Below are positions 14,031 through 29,198 of a stretch of 64,000 nt of DNA, in pieces. The DNA comes from Hymenoscyphus infarciens (taxonomy: Eukaryota; Ascomycota; Leotiomycetes; Helotiales; Helotiaceae), in the NCBI GenBank assembly GCA_001414345.1, contig LLCB01000036.1, positions 217,634 to 281,633 of the forward strand, given 5' to 3'. The first letter of the stretch is position 1; each line of letters starts with the position of its first letter. The position numbers were made by a program, and so were the translations under genes. The notes beneath the pieces were generated by a model. It made no database searches. It was not told the DNA's origin and saw nothing but the letters and a program-made list of their open reading frames with translations.

Positions 14031-15273
14031 TTTTATATCTCTTACTTTTAAGTACTTCTAATACTTAAAATATCTTTCTTTATATAGTTTTACTAGTTCT
14101 ACTTCTTATTTTAAAAAGTACCTTTTATATAAATTTATAACTTTAACTTTTATAAAACCTTTCTCTCTTTATCTATATTAATTCCTTTCTTCCTATATAG
14201 CTACTCTATATTCTTAATTTCCTTAATATATTTATTATACTATTTACTATTATTACTACTCTTATTTCTATCGCACTCCTATTTTATAACTTACTTACTT
14301 ACCTCTTCTCCTTCTTTATACTATCTTCTCTCTTATTTAAAAGTCTTTATAACCTTATATACTAATTTCGTTATTTCTTTTTCCTAAGTTAGTAAATACT
14401 CCTTTCTCTCTAATTATAGATAGTACCTTAGATCCTTACTTTTAAGCCTTTCTCTAATATTTATATTAGTAATCTCGTTTCTATAACTAGCTAATAATTC
14501 TACTATTATTACTTACTATATAATTTTAACTTATAAGAGGTGTTTATACTACTCTAATACTACCTTAAATATAAACTCTAGTATATTAACTATATATATT
14601 AGAAGTGTTATTAGTATCTTAATATACTATACTACTACTCTCTTTTATTTATATATTATAAATTCCTTTTCTTCTATTACTCTCTCTATTCTCTATAAAC
14701 TATTAATACTTTATAGAATCTAAATATTACTTAAAAAACTTAAAGAATCTATAATATTCTCTCTTTTAGCTACTACTTATAAGCTTATGTTATAAGTAAG
14801 CTTAAAAAGCTATATTAACTTATTTAATTCTATCTCTAGAGTTATAGGATTAAGACTTTATAATAAGAGAATACTAGGTTATCTCTCTATTATAGATAGC
14901 TTATTAATAAGATTTTTAAGCTTCTTAGTTTTTATATTAATTAATAGTAGCTTTCTCTAAAGAGCTTTAAAGTAAGTAGCTGATTTTTTAGTTCCTCTTA
15001 TATTAAAGTAGTTCTATATATTTTATAATTACTAGACTTAGGCTAAAAATAGGTAATATAAACTCTTTACCTCCTTTATAATTAGATACTAAGTCTATAA
15101 CTTTATATACTATTAATATAGTCTATTCTCTCTTATAATCTCTTATTATATATAAGTTATATTTAACTATCTTAACTTATTTTCTATAGCTTCTATTATA
15201 TTATATACTATTTCTTAAAGTATTCTTTTACTTAAGAGATACTAAGTAGCTTAAGATATCTACTAATATAGTT
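14031..15273. repeat. Internal RIP-degraded DNA of the giant element
   Basis: Pyrimidine-rich AT-rich sequence with no readable frame or terminal repeats. The LINE nested in the element begins just after it. Confidence 0.5.
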
Positions 15274-15288
15274 TTCTAGTTACTACTA

Positions 15289-18200
15289 TTATTATTATTC
15301 TTACGCTGCGTAGGCCGTAGGCCGAGCTCTAAGAGTAAGTAGTATATCTTCTGTTCTAGTTTATATAGTCTTTTAGCTTATTCTTCTTCGCCTCTTAAGC
15401 TTTCTTATAAGTACGATTCTCCTTTTCTTTAGTTCCTACTACTATCTATTTAAAGCTTATCTCTTTAACTTAGTAATATAGTAGAAGGGTATAGTAGGTT
15501 AGTGTATTTAACCTACTAAGGTATATATTAGTAGTATAAGAGGTGTATTTACTTCTAGAATTATTAAAGCTAAGGTCTTACCTTCTAATATATCTTAGCT
15601 TTCTCTTTCTATTCCTCTCTTTCTTTCGTCTCTTCCTCGCTCTTCTCTCTTTCTTTAAGTAATTCTAGTACTAGCTTATACTCTTAGAGTCTTCTTAGCC
15701 TAAGTAGCTAAGTAGTTACTCTTAGTACTAGTTTCTTATCTACTAGTACTCCTTTTAGCTCTTATAGATCCTTAATCCTCTTTCCTAGAGTTTTTATAAG
15801 TATGTCTCTTTCTTATAAAATATCTTAGTAAAATAAGACTAGGTGTTCTACTATCTCTCTACTACCTATATAAATATACTATAGTATAACCTAGTTTAGT
15901 ACCCTTCTTATAAAGAGGAAGGTGTTTAGTCCTATTACTCTTATTTATACTTAGACAAGTAGTAAGCTCTTTACCTTAGTAAGCCTCTTATAAACCTTTT
16001 ATAGCTCCTACTTATCTAAGTCTACTTTATCTAATACTTTTATATATTATATTAGGTTTCTCTTTTAAGTCCTTCTCTTTTAAGTCTTTAGATAGTTCTT
16101 CTATTCTATAAGTATAGCGTTATACTTAAATCCTACTCCTCTTACTCCCTACTCCTCTTCCTACTTCTATCTTACTTTTTATAAGTATAGTATTACCTTC
16201 CTTACCTTTATTAGTCTATCTCTCCTTCTCCTTTTTAGTTACGTTACTATATATTTATAAATGTTCTAGATTAGTTTCCTTAGCTTAGACCTTTAGAACT
16301 TTCTCTTAAAAGTAGCTACTTATAAGTTAAGATATAGGTTAATTAGTATATAGTCTACTTTAACTTCTAGGTTCTAAACTAGAGTAGCTTTATATACCTC
16401 TATTACTACTTATAGATATTCTAATTATTATATAAGGAAGCTCCTTACTATTCCCTTTATATTCCCTTCTTTTAGTATAGTATAGTACTACGCTAACGCC
16501 TTATATACTATTATACTCCTTATTACTACTATATATATCTACCTTACTTAGTAGTAGTCTACTTGCTACGTTTTTCTAGTAAGCCTTATAAGTATAAAGG
16601 TCTATATTATAAGCTTCTTCTAAACTCTTTCTTAGTATACCTTCTAGTTTAGTTTCCTATTAAGCTCTACTCTTAAGAACCTTATATATTTAACTAGTAT
16701 AAGCCTTATCTCCTTAAACTAGACTATCTCCCTTTATAGTACTCTTATTCTTATAAAGTATATAAGTATTATCTTCTTTAAACTAAAAGCTATCTCTTAC
16801 TTATTTACTTACTTATTATATACTCCTTATACTATCTTAAGTATCTTATAGTTTACTACTATACTTTTTAATATCGTAAGTAGATTTGTATTATCTATAA
16901 AGCCTACTATAATAAGCTTATTAATTCTTATTAGGTTCTTATATAGTATTAAGATAAAGAGGATAAATAGTATTAGTAATAGTACTAATCCTTATAAGAC
17001 ACCTTATTTAAGGTCTCTTTCGTCTACTAATTATTTATTAAAGAATAGTATAGCCCTTTATTTAAAGAGGAAGCTCCTTATTTATATTACTACTTACTAT
17101 AGAACCTTCTTCTCTCTTAATATATAAAGTAGCTATATATAGTCTACTTAGTTAAAAGCTCCTACTATGTCTAGTTAGGCTAGAGACACGTAGCTCTTAT
17201 TTTCCTATATTATATATATACTCTCTATTACTATTCTAATTACTAGCTCTATGTTTTAGTGCTTTTAGTTACCTATTTATAGCCTTAGTAGTATTACTAT
17301 TTCCTTTATAAGCTATATAAGCTTTTATACTATTACTTTTTTAAGAATCTTACCTATAGTTAAGAGTAGTATTATTAGCTAGTAAGCCTCTACTTTACTC
17401 TACTCCTTAGTTATTTTACCTAGTTTTCTTAGTACTACTACCTTTATATAGTAGAAGTAGGATAAGAAGTACTATAGGTAGAAGCTTACTTCTACTATTA
17501 TAGTAAGTACTTTATAAAGTAGTTTATTATAAGCTTTTAAGAAGCTATTTACTAATATATTAAATCCTAGTACTTTCTATAGTACTAATCTTATAGCTAT
17601 TTTAATATACTTCTTAGTTATATATTAGCTTACTAAGTGTCTCTTAGAGAAGCTCTTAATATTCTAGTCTTTATTAAGAACGATTAAGTAGTTAACTATT
17701 AACTCTAAGAAGAACTTTTCTATAAAGATATAGACCTTCTTTTAGTAAGTCTTATCTTTTATTCTATTAAGTAATATAAGTATTAGTAGTACTAGTACTT
17801 CTAGTCTTATATATCTTTTAAGGTGTATCTACTTCTTAAGTATCTAGAGTTTCCTTTCATCCTTTACTATCTCTACTAATACCTCTCTCTAACTCTTCGT
17901 CTTCGCCTTTCTATTAACTGTTTAGAGTTCTTAAAAAGCGTTATTAAGCTACTACTTTAAGCTCTTTATTTAGTACTCCTTCTAGGTTTTTTTATATCTC
18001 CTTACCTTCCTTAACACTTCTTTAACCTCTATATTCTACTAGGGCTATACTCTCTCTTTATCTAGCTTTTAGAGTAGTATTAAAGCCTTTACTATCCTTT
18101 AAAGGTCTTCTATAAGTCTCTATACTACCTTCTTAAGTTCTTATATATTTTAGATTATAAGTATTTCTAAGTAAGAGGCTTCTACTTTAACTAGGATCTT

Positions 18201-20477
18201 ATTTATTAGTCTCTAGCTAAATCTAGGCACCTATAGTACCTTTCCTCCTCTTCTTACTTTTATTATAAGAAGTTAAGCTATATAGTCTAATCCTAGTAGG
18301 TTTAAAGACCTTTACTAAGTTACTATATTCTTAGTAAAGAAGGTAAGATTAATTATAGAGTTATAAGAGCCCTCTCTTCTTTATATAGCTTTACTATAAG
18401 GTGTATCCCTCTCTAGTACCTATAGTATAGCGAGTTCGAAGACAAGGTCTACGTTCCTATTATATCTCTTATATATATCTTATAAGAGGTAGTAAGTATT
18501 TAGGTTACCTATTATAAGTACTCTTCTTAGTCTTACTTACTAGAGTATATCCTTAATTAGTGTCTACTCTATCTATAAGTTATAAACTAAGTAGACCGTT
18601 GTCTTATCTACTCCCTCCTCTATTATTATACTTACCTAGTTCTCGTCTATAGTATATATCTAGCTTACTTTTAGGTATCTTTTATATATAAAGAATACTA
18701 TTACTCTATCTAACTAGATTATATTATATCTTAAGCTTAAGAAGTAGCTAGAAGAGTCCCTTATACTATTCTATACTAGTTCTTAGATTACTAATATATT
18801 ATATTCCTCTTTATAATTTAGAGCTATATTAAGAGCTTCTAGTATCTTCCTTATATTCTAGTATAGTACTATTATACTTATAGTAGTTCTATAAGTAGGG
18901 TTTAGGTTACTTCTATTTCTTCTCTATTTAGATCTCTTATTATATTAAGAGAGCTTCTTAGCCTTTCTAGGAACTAGGTTAGGTTACTACTATTTATATA
19001 TCTTACTTTATTTATATCTATTAGCCTTTTTAATATAGATCTCTATCTCTACCTCTTCTTTAAGCTTTATAAGCTCTCCTTTTAGCTAAAGGTAAATAGG
19101 TAAGGTGTTCCTACTTTACTCTTCTTTAAGAGTCTTTATAAGTTTATAAACGTAGTTATCTTATTAAGATATTATTCTCTTACTTACCTATAGTATTACT
19201 CCCTTATATAGTACTCTTTTATAAATACTAGGTGTCCTCTTTTATAATTCTTATACTTTACTAAGTATTCTTTTAAGTCCTTCTTACTAAGGTACTCTTC
19301 CTTACTCCCTTTATACCTCTTATATATATACTAGGCATACCTCTTATCTTATTTATAAAAGCATACTATATACTCCTACTTTTAGTATTTATAGTACTTC
19401 TATACTACTACCTTTAAAGTATATCTTTTATATAAGAAGTGTTATACCTCTTATAGTATTCCTCTTATATATAGCCTCCTTACTTCCTCTATTATTACTA
19501 CTTCGAGGATATAGTTCTTTTAAGCTAGTCCCTCTTATTCTTAATACTCTTTATATCTATTTCTTTATTATATAATCTTTAGTATCTTTATACTAGAGGC
19601 TTAAGAGATACTTTATAGTATACTCTTTATCTTATTCTTAAGTATATTTACTAAGGCTCTTTTTATAAGTACTACTAACGTTCTTACTACTACTACTATT
19701 CCTTATTTAAATACCTTCTTTACCTAGCTATTATCTTATATATATCTTACTTACTTCTCTTCCTTAAACCTTATTATAATATCTCTACTTTAGAGCTTTT
19801 AAGCTACTATTACTCTTACTCTACATCTGCTTATATTTATAGCTTTAATTACCTCTTTTAGTAATAGCTTATCCTTTCCTTTATCTATCTCTATTACTTA
19901 AACTATAATCTCCTTTATATATTTAACTAGTACTACGTATTCCTTTTATAGTATAGTTACTACCTCTCTCTATAGTCCTCTAGTTCTAGCTCTCTCTACT
20001 TATATTAGGCTACGCTCCTTTATTCCTCTTATTCTCTTAACTATAATAATAAGCTCCTCTCTTAGAATTCTATATATAATTATATTATCTCTTCCCTTTC
20101 TAGTTCTCTTATACTTAAGCACTTTTCCTACTACTTTAATAATTACTTTAATACCTCTCTCTTCTATTACTAAGTTAAGTATTATTTAAATTAGGCCCTT
20201 CTCTATTACATCTATATAGTCTAATACTCTCTTTTATCCTCTTATACTTTACTCTCCTTAGTTTATTATACTATCTTCGTTAGTTACTAGTACTCTAGAG
20301 AGGGGAATAGAAGCTCTCTATAAGCCTCTCTTTTTCCTACTACTACTACTACTATAATTATTTAGCATAATTATAGAGTGCTTTAGTCTCTTTCTAGACT
20401 ATCTAACGATTATCTAAACGTATTTCAAGGCTTTTAGAGTTACTTTGTTAATTCTAAAAAAGTTTAATTTTTAATAC
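15289..20477 (-). mobile_element. Nested LINE (non-LTR retrotransposon), RIP-inactivated
   Basis: A perfect 15-bp direct repeat TTCTAGTTACTACTA flanks the insert (15274-15288 and 20478-20492). On the minus strand the element ends at 15289 in an (AAT)n-type tail preceded by CTACGCAGCGTAAG, typical of LINE 3' ends. Minus-strand translation near 16885-17003 gives GVLQG followed by LILFILFI and then GF.DNTNL, the RIPed form of GVPQGSPLSPILF and FVDDTNL of LINE reverse transcriptase. Upstream portions (to 20477) should hold endonuclease and ORF1 but are too degraded for me to name. Full-length size (~5.2 kb) suggests a Tad1-type element, by family knowledge only. Confidence 0.85.
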
Positions 20478-20492
20478 TTCTAGTTACTACTA

Positions 20493-23400
20493 AATTCTTA
20501 ATATTAACACTTACTAGTTTATCTCTTAATACTTTTAAAAGATTCTTTTTTATTCTTACTTTATATAAAAAAAGCTATTATAGCTCTTTATATAGCTATT
20601 ACTCTTATAATCTTCTCTTAATATTCTTCTTTAATAAGAACTACTTAATAAGTTAGTAGATATTTATATATATATAAGTTAAAAAAGAAGAAGAGAATAT
20701 ACTATTTATTACCTTTTTATATACTCCTTAATCCTTTTCTTAACGTTTTCTTATATAATATTCTCTTTCTCTTCTAGCTTTATAATTAAAATAAAGTAGT
20801 CCTAGATCCTTTAAATTATACTCTAAGAATAATTAATTATAGTAGATACCTTCTTAAATTAGCTTTAGAGTATTTATCTAAGTTTTAAGTATTATAACTT
20901 TATATAATAGCCGGTTTATATATCTATAAACTTAGTATAACTAGCTATTAAACTTTCTTAGTAAACTCTAATAAGATAAGCTTTTATTAACTAGTCTCTT
21001 TTAGTATCTTTACTATCTCTATCTCTAAAGTTATAGATCTAATATAGTCTATATTCTAATTAGTAAGTAAGAGAATATATATATTAATAGAATATATTTA
21101 TTATATATTCAACTTATAATATAATTCTTAGAAAATTCTACTAAATATATAGACTAAACTAGTAAGTAATATTATATTAGATAATATAAAAGCTATTTCT
21201 AAGTAATAGATCTATAATCGATTTTACTAGATATATTATACTACTAAAGCGTTTATTCTAATATAGATTTAGTAAACATAGCGTACTCCTATACTAGTAT
21301 ATATAGTTTATAAGCCTAGTTTAATCTAAGCTTTTAAATTTCTATAATAACTTCTTTACTAAAGCTTATATTTTAAACTTATAAGAATATCTATTCTACT
21401 TATATACGGTTTTATCTTTAGCTTATTCTTTAAGAATAACTTTATTTATATTAGATAGAAAATATCTACCTTCTATATTAAAGTATACCTTACCTCCTTT
21501 ATCTTTCTTCCTCTTATATTAAAAGTTACTATTTATATAGATATTATAAGGATTTTTTAAGCCTCTTTTCTTAGATATCTTATAAAAGTAAGCTAGGTAT
21601 ATATTAGTAAGTATAGCTTTTACTATTTAAAGAAGTTATATAAGCTATTAAGATAGATAGATATTTTAGATAAGATCTTAGTTAAGAAGGTCCTTATATA
21701 ATTTTAAAGCTTTTAACTACTAAAAGTATATATACTCTTATAGCTTTTTTAAATCTAGTACTTAGTAGTAACTCTTCTTAATATAGAAGTCTTAAAAGCT
21801 ATATATAAACGTATATTTTAAAATAGAACCTCTTATAAAGATACTATTAAATAAATTAAGTAGGTCTATATAAAATCTAAGTTTTAGAAAAATTAGAGCT
21901 AATAGAAAGAAGCCTTCTCTAATTATAGATATACTCTTAGACTACTAGTAAGAGTAGTAAGTAATTACTTAATTATATATACTATCTAGTTTCTATTAGA
22001 TTTATCTAAAACTAGAGAGCTATAAGTAGTAAAACTTTCCCTAATTACTAATATATAAGATATTAAAGCTTTTCTACTTATAGAACTCTTCTTAATATTA
22101 CTATTTTCTATTAAATAAAGCTTATATAAATAGTCTAATATTTTACTCCTAGTTTTTAAGCCTTACTTCTTAGTTTTAGAGGTTTTTTACACTTAATACC
22201 TAGTATTCCTTTATTATCTTATTATTTACTTTATTCTCTTATTTATTTATATTATTATCTCTAGTATTTAATTTATTAGTATAATTAGTTATACTATTAT
22301 AAGCGTTACTAATAGTTCCTTTAACTGCTTCCTAGTAAAGTAAATTAGTAATCTTATATGATTTTTAGAACTAATCTATATACTAGGTTACTATATACTT
22401 TACTTAATTACTAGGCTTTGTTAATCTTCTCTTAATTTTTCGTTTCTCTTTACCTAGCTTTAATTAGAATTTTAGTATTAAGTAATTAGTAGAAGGTAGT
22501 TAGAAAGTTAGTAATAGATAATAAGTAAGGTTTAGTCTAGGTTAGTAAAGAGTTTATTCTTTCTACTCTATATAACCTTTACTTAAAACCTCTATATAGA
22601 AATCTATCTTTTAGATATATTATTCTTATTAAGTACTTAATTAACTAAGCCTTTATAGACTATTCTATCTATTACTTAAAGAACCTATATAACTACTATA
22701 TAAAGTAGTAGAAATATAGTTAAGGATTAAAATAAATATATATATTATATATATTTAGAAAAAGAGAAGAAAAATACTAAAAAAGTCTACTATCTATTAT
22801 TATTTTAAGTTACTAATATAAGAGAAATCTATAAATAGCTATTACTCTCTTATATAGCTAAAAAACATTAAAAAAAGACTAACTAGCTAATAAGGTAGTA
22901 GTTAACTAGGTAACTATAGATAGTAGAGAGGAACGAAAACACTATTATTTATATATTATAGTATTAGTATTAAATTCTAAAATAGTACTTTATTTCTAAA
23001 TCAGTAGTATTAATAAAGTAGAACCTAAATAAAGTTATAAAAAGGTTTAAACTTATATCTATTTCTATTAAAAGACTTATAACTAGGTAAATTATTACTA
23101 TAAATCTCTAGTATCTTAAGAGAAGATTTTAATATATATTAGATATCTTAATAATAAAAAATAATATATTATTATTATTAAAATCTTCTAAGTTATTATT
23201 AAAATCTTCTAAGTTATTTAAATATTAAATATATTTATTAGTAATTTAACTATATATATAACGAACTCTACTTTAAGTAAATAGAGTAATATATAGTCTA
23301 AAATAAATAAGTTTAGAGCTATATAGTACTAATATCTATAATACTTACTAGTCTAGTTTAGCTAGACCTTTCTTATTAATATTCTTCTTATATAGTAGAC

Positions 23401-26400
23401 GACTAAGAATCTATATTATAAGCTAGTAAATAACTAAAACGTTAAGTATTTCTTTATTTTCGTTCTTAAGAGTAAGCTTAGCTTTTACCTTACTACTTAA
23501 TAAGCGTATTAATCTAGAAACTATAGTTCTCTAAGGTTCTTTATTAATAGCTTCTTCTCTTTAGTTAAGAGAGATACTAAAATTATCTTATAACTTTTCA
23601 ACTTTAAAAAAGGAGGTCTTAATATAGAATTCTACTAGGCCTAGATCTTCTACTATATCCTTTATCTTCTAATCTTATCTCTTAAAGTTATTAAAAATAT
23701 ATAATAAATATAAAATAATTAATTCTATAATAAGTAACTTAGTATTATCCTTCGACTTATACTTATATAATAATATTTACTTCTTATAAAACAAAGGCTT
23801 ATTAGATTTAATACTTATTACTCTTTATTATAAATTATTTATAGTAGAGGGGGTTCTAACGTTAGTAGATCTTATAGTTCTTATTATAGTTCTAGTAGTA
23901 TTATTCTAAGTATTATTAGTTTTATTTATACTTTAAGAAAGCTTAGAATATCTTATAGCTTTAACTTTCTTACTTTTAGTATTAATAAGCTATATATTTA
24001 ATCTAAAGACTTATTATATTTTTAGTCTTTATAATATAATTTTTTTTAAGAAAACAGAGTACTTATAGTAATAAAATTCCTTTTTATATAAACCCTTCTA
24101 AGTAGTCGGGCTCTCTATTTAGCTACTTCCTCTATAGATAATATTTATAACTACTTAAGATAGTATAAGAATTTCCTATTTAGCTCTTCTAGTATTTAAG
24201 TATTTTATATAAATAATAATTATAACTAATAAAGGCTGTTTAAGTCTTAGAAGTTATATATATAAGACTCTACTTTAGTAATTAATTAATAAGCTAGTCT
24301 AGTATTTAAATCTCTCTCTATCTCTTCTAGGTATTATAGTAGTACTAAGATATATAAGATAAAGAACTCTTACTACTCTATTTTTAAGATAGTAACCTTT
24401 TATTTAGCTATAAGAAGTCTATATAAGCGTACTATAAAAGGTAGGTTATACTTTTTCCTAGCCTCTAGACTACTACTTTTAAATATTTTTTAGTATATTT
24501 TTATAATATTATAGAAAGTATCTAGGTTTATAGAGAATTTTATCTAGTAATTAAGTATTAATAGCTTATCTAAAATAAGAGTATCTAGTTCTATATAGTA
24601 AGGATTAAGAATAGCTTAATCTCTTATATAAACACTTAGGTTAAGTAGAGATATATTTATACCTTTACTTATTATTATAGTATTAGGATAATAAATATCT
24701 ACTAGATATAAATATAAAGTAATAGATACGAATAGATCTAGCTCCTTATATAGCTAAGGGTCTATTATAATAGATAGTAATTAAAGTCTAGTAGTAGGTT
24801 TCTTAACTAGTTCCTCTAATAGCTAAGAGTCTATTATTAATAGTAATTTAAGTCTTATAAAGTAACTCTTATCTTATTCCTCTAATAGCTAAAAGTCTAT
24901 TATAGTAATAGATAGTGTCTTAGGCCTAATCTTAAGTAGTTCTTTAAATAGTTCTTTAAATAGTTTCTTAAATTACTAAGAGCCTATTATATTAATACCT
25001 AAAGTTAAGCTCTTATGTAATTATAAATGTTATTTAAATTATAGCGATATTTTACCTTATAAGTAAGCTTAATAAGAGAGAGAATATGTATTAAGAGAGA
25101 GAGTTAAGATATAGTAGCGACGAGTAGACGTAAGAGTTAAATTATAGTAGCTATAGAGTTTACTTTTTTATTTATATTATATAAGCTAGATAATTATTTA
25201 TAATATTTACTCTATGTTTATAATATTAAGTCTAAGAAGGTAGTAGAACTAGATAAGATAGAGTATTTTCTTCTCTTCTAGCTAGAGTAATTTAGAAAGT
25301 AATAGATAAAGATCTTATTTATAAAGTTAAGTAAATTATATAAGTACTCTATCTAATTTAGATATAATACCTCTTTTTATAATAATAAGATAACTTAAAA
25401 CTCTTTTTACTAAAATATTAGTTATTAAGTATTAAGTACTAGAATCTTTAAGTTATTAGAGTCTTTAGAGTTACTAAGTATCTAATTTTAAAGATTCTAG
25501 TAGATTTTCTTAATCTTATTATCTTATATATTACTTTTCCTTATAAAGAAATCTTATATAACTATCTCTTTATATATATTAATACTATATTTAAAGCCTC
25601 TTTTATAAATAATAGAAGTAGTAGATTTCTAGAAAAGGCGTACTCTATATCTTTATTTAGTAATAAAGTTATTATATATTTTTTAATAAATAAAAGCTCT
25701 ATTTTCTAACTAGTAATAAAATAATTTAGAAATATCTACTTATTAAAGAACTTTATAATATAGATAAAATAAAGCTTACTTTCCTCTTATCTAACTTTAA
25801 AGTAAAAAGGAAAAAACGAAAAATAATATAAGATAAAAAGATAGAGAATCTTTTAAGTAATATTCTAAATAATTAGAGTCTATTAAATCTAAACTATCTT
25901 TTTAAAAGCTTTATATATTAATACTTTATAGTCTTTTTAAGCTTTTAATAAATCTATTTTATATTCTCTTCTAGAACGTTTTTAATAAAACTAATATTCT
26001 TTTCTATAGGCGTCTAAAAAAAGAAGTAAATAGCTTCTCTAGTAGAATCTAATCCTATACTATATTATACTAATATATATCTCTATTAAGCTCTAGCTTC
26101 TTCTATTTATAAAGAATTACTATTAATTCTTCTAAATATACCTTCTTCTTTATATATCTATAAGTCTATTATATCTTTAGAAACTTAATCTATCTAATAT
26201 ATAACTTCTACTATATTCTAAATACTAGTATATAATACTCTAGTTCTTAATCTAATCCTAGGTCTATATACTTATATATAAGCTAGTTCTTTTAAGAGAA
26301 CCTAATATACCTTCTCTTAACTTTACTTCTTAAGTACTCTAGATTCTAATATAAGCCTATTACTCTAAGAACCTATTCTCTTCTTTTAAACTAGAAACTA

Positions 26401-29198
26401 ATTTTAATTTCTCTATAAATATCCTTTATATATCTATCTTATAATATATAAGCTACTAGGTCTAATTCTATTATTATATTATATCTCTCTACCTCTTCTA
26501 TCTTCTCTACTACTCTCTCTCTAAGTGTATTTCTCTAGGTCTTAAAAGTATAAGGCTTTTAGTTAGTAGAAACTACTAGAGTAAGAAGATAAAGCCCTTA
26601 TTATAAGAAGTAATAGATATCCTAGTTATAGCTATATTTTATATCTTATACTAATAGTATTATAGTATAAAAGAGTAAAAGAGTAGAAGGTAGTTAGCTA
26701 AAAGCTCTTAGATAAGAGTTAGAATAGAAAGGAGGTTATTAAGTAAAGAGTAAAACGTTAAAATACTATTAAGAGCGAGTTTTATAGAAGAACTAGGTTT
26801 TTTATAGAATATTAATAGTATTTAGAATAGTAGATTAAGGCTAAAAGGGGTAAGTAACACTACTAATATAAGTGTAACTAATTTTATAGTAGTTTTTCAC
26901 TTTAACTTTTTAGACTTTAATAAAGTAAGAATAACTATTAATACTAGCTACTCTATATACTAGTTTATCTTTTACTATATATTATAGTTAGTTCTTTATA
27001 ATATATTATATATATATATAATACTAAATAATATGTCTTTAAATACTCTAACTATCTTCTTTAACTATAAGTTAATCTAAGACTTAATTTATATAAATAC
27101 AGTGTTATAGGCCTATCTACTAAATTAGACTAGTAACTATATAAAGCTTATTAAGTATAATACTAAAGACCTTCTACTATATTCTAAGTATAAGCTTATA
27201 ATAGATAATATAATCTATAAAAAGAGTCTTTTCTATAGTATATTATAGATCTATCTTTAAAACTAACTCTAGTTCTATTATATAATAAGCTATTAATAAG
27301 AGACAATAGTATATACTATCTTATAATAAAACTCTTAGAGGTTATAACTAGCGTAGATTATTAAAGGTAATATAATAGTATACTTAATTATAATAAGTAG
27401 CTAACTTGTCTATTTCTAGCGAATTTCTAGCTTTATAATACTTAATAAGAGAAGCTATAATATTTATACCTATAGTCTTCTATAATATATAACCTTCTAC
27501 TTTAATTATATAAGCTTATATTAATTAATTAATAATATTAAGATAAAAATAGAAACTTTATAGTTGTTATTATAAGTCTACTTAAAAACCTATAGCTTTT
27601 TATACTACTAGTCTTAATATCGATTCTATCTATACTATACTTTTAATTATACTTACTTAGTTTATAAGAGAAATAAATCTAGACCTTCTAGATAAGATAT
27701 TAACTAATATATATAATTACTCTAGAGCTTATATAGTAATCTAACTAACTGTTTTATAAGTATACCTTTTTATACTAGAAAATAATATAATTCTTAAGGT
27801 TCTTAGTAAACTACTATATAAGTATAAGAGATTTTATACTAATTTACTACGCTTTTTAGTAAATATTACTAATAAGTTTCTAAGGAAGTTTAGTTATCTA
27901 TTAGATAAGAACTAAAGTGCTCTAGTAGTCTACTAAAAATCTCTATCTATTAAAAGCCTTCTTTCTCTATTCTAAGTAGTATATAAGATATTAAATAATA
28001 CTAGAGTTCTTAATAGTATTATAGCTAATATTTAAGCTTACCTAGCTCTTGTAATTAAGGTAGTAGACGATAATAAGGTTTCTAAAAGTAGTCTAGCTAA
28101 TATTTAAGCTTATCTAGCTCTTATAATTAAGATAGTAGATAATACTAGAGTTCTGTCTTTAACTACTTTCTAACTAATTTTTAAGAATCTATACTACTAA
28201 GCTCTACTAGTACTTATAAATATATTAGACGATAATAGAGTTCTAATTAAGTTAATAAAAAGCTTTTTAGCTACTCTTATTATAAAGTATAATAGGTTAT
28301 ATAGCTAAATTCCTTTTAATAAGTTATTAGAACCTATTAATTAGATACTAAATATACTAACTAAAAGCTCTTTTTTAATAAGTAGTTATCTAATTTTTAA
28401 GGAGTTATATAGTTAAATTTCGTTAGCTCTAGTAAGTAAGTTATCGAATAATATAACTAAGGTTAGTAAGAAACGAAGCGCTAGTAAGAATAACTATAGT
28501 ATATAAGATAAGCGAGTTAAAATATAAGGAAGTAATAAGAAGTATATAAGAGTAATAGTAAAGAGTAGTATTTTAATAGATTAAACCTTCTTAGATTAAG
28601 AACCTTATAGTAGTTAGAGGTAAATGTTATTAGTAGTAAATAGAAAGGAGATACCTAGTAATACTTTAAAAGAAGGCTTTTCTTTCCTTAGTCTATCTTA
28701 GTAATTCTTATACTTAATATTATTTATTAATATATATTAGTATATTTATATAGTTTTTATACTTACTTAAATTACCTTTTCTATAAAGTCTATTTTAAAG
28801 TTTCTTAAAATAAACGCTATATAAAAAGATATCTAGGTAACTAGTGTTTATAATTACTCTACTATTACTTATAAAATCGAACTATATTAATATTATAAGA
28901 GATAGTATTAAGTAGAAGAGATAGTCTTTTAATATTATTTAGCTTAGCTTAATATACTAAAAAAGCTAACTAGTAAAAATCTCTTAAAATAAGAGTTTAT
29001 AATAATAAAATATTATTTAATAAACTAGTTTAAAGTCTAAAAAAAAAGATATATTTAGTAGTAGAACTACTTATTTATAAGAATTAAAATACTTAAAGTA
29101 TTAAAAGAAAAAAAGTTTTAATTAGACTTAAATAGAGATATACTAGTTAGCTTTAAAGATATAAATATTATTAGTTATATTAATATCTAAGTCTAGTT
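20493..29198. other. Interior of the giant element: RIPed frames of unknown genes
   Basis: AT-rich, CA/TG-poor throughout. Two long stretches read in a single frame with stops confined to TAA/TAG positions explained by CAA/CAG or TGG: minus strand about 23800-25020 (possibly on to ~22960) and plus strand from about 27032. Neither was recognised. Near 24745-24985 the minus frame has imperfect ~65-bp repeats encoding DPQLLEEL-like units (reading stops as Gln). A 72-bp direct repeat lies at 28022-28140. This is where a transposase or cargo genes would be. Confidence 0.55.
23800..25020 (-). pseudogene. RIP-killed open frame of unknown identity inside the giant element
   Basis: I followed one minus-strand frame from about 25000 to 24300. 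It reads as protein (for example LFVSITLYLYLVDIYYPNT near 24720-24640), broken only by TAG/TAA codons that RIP makes from CAG/CAA or TGG. The N-terminal part repeats a DPQLLEEL-like motif about three times. No family was recognised. The single continuous frame over more than 700 nt argues that it was a real gene of the element or of something nested in it. Confidence 0.45.
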
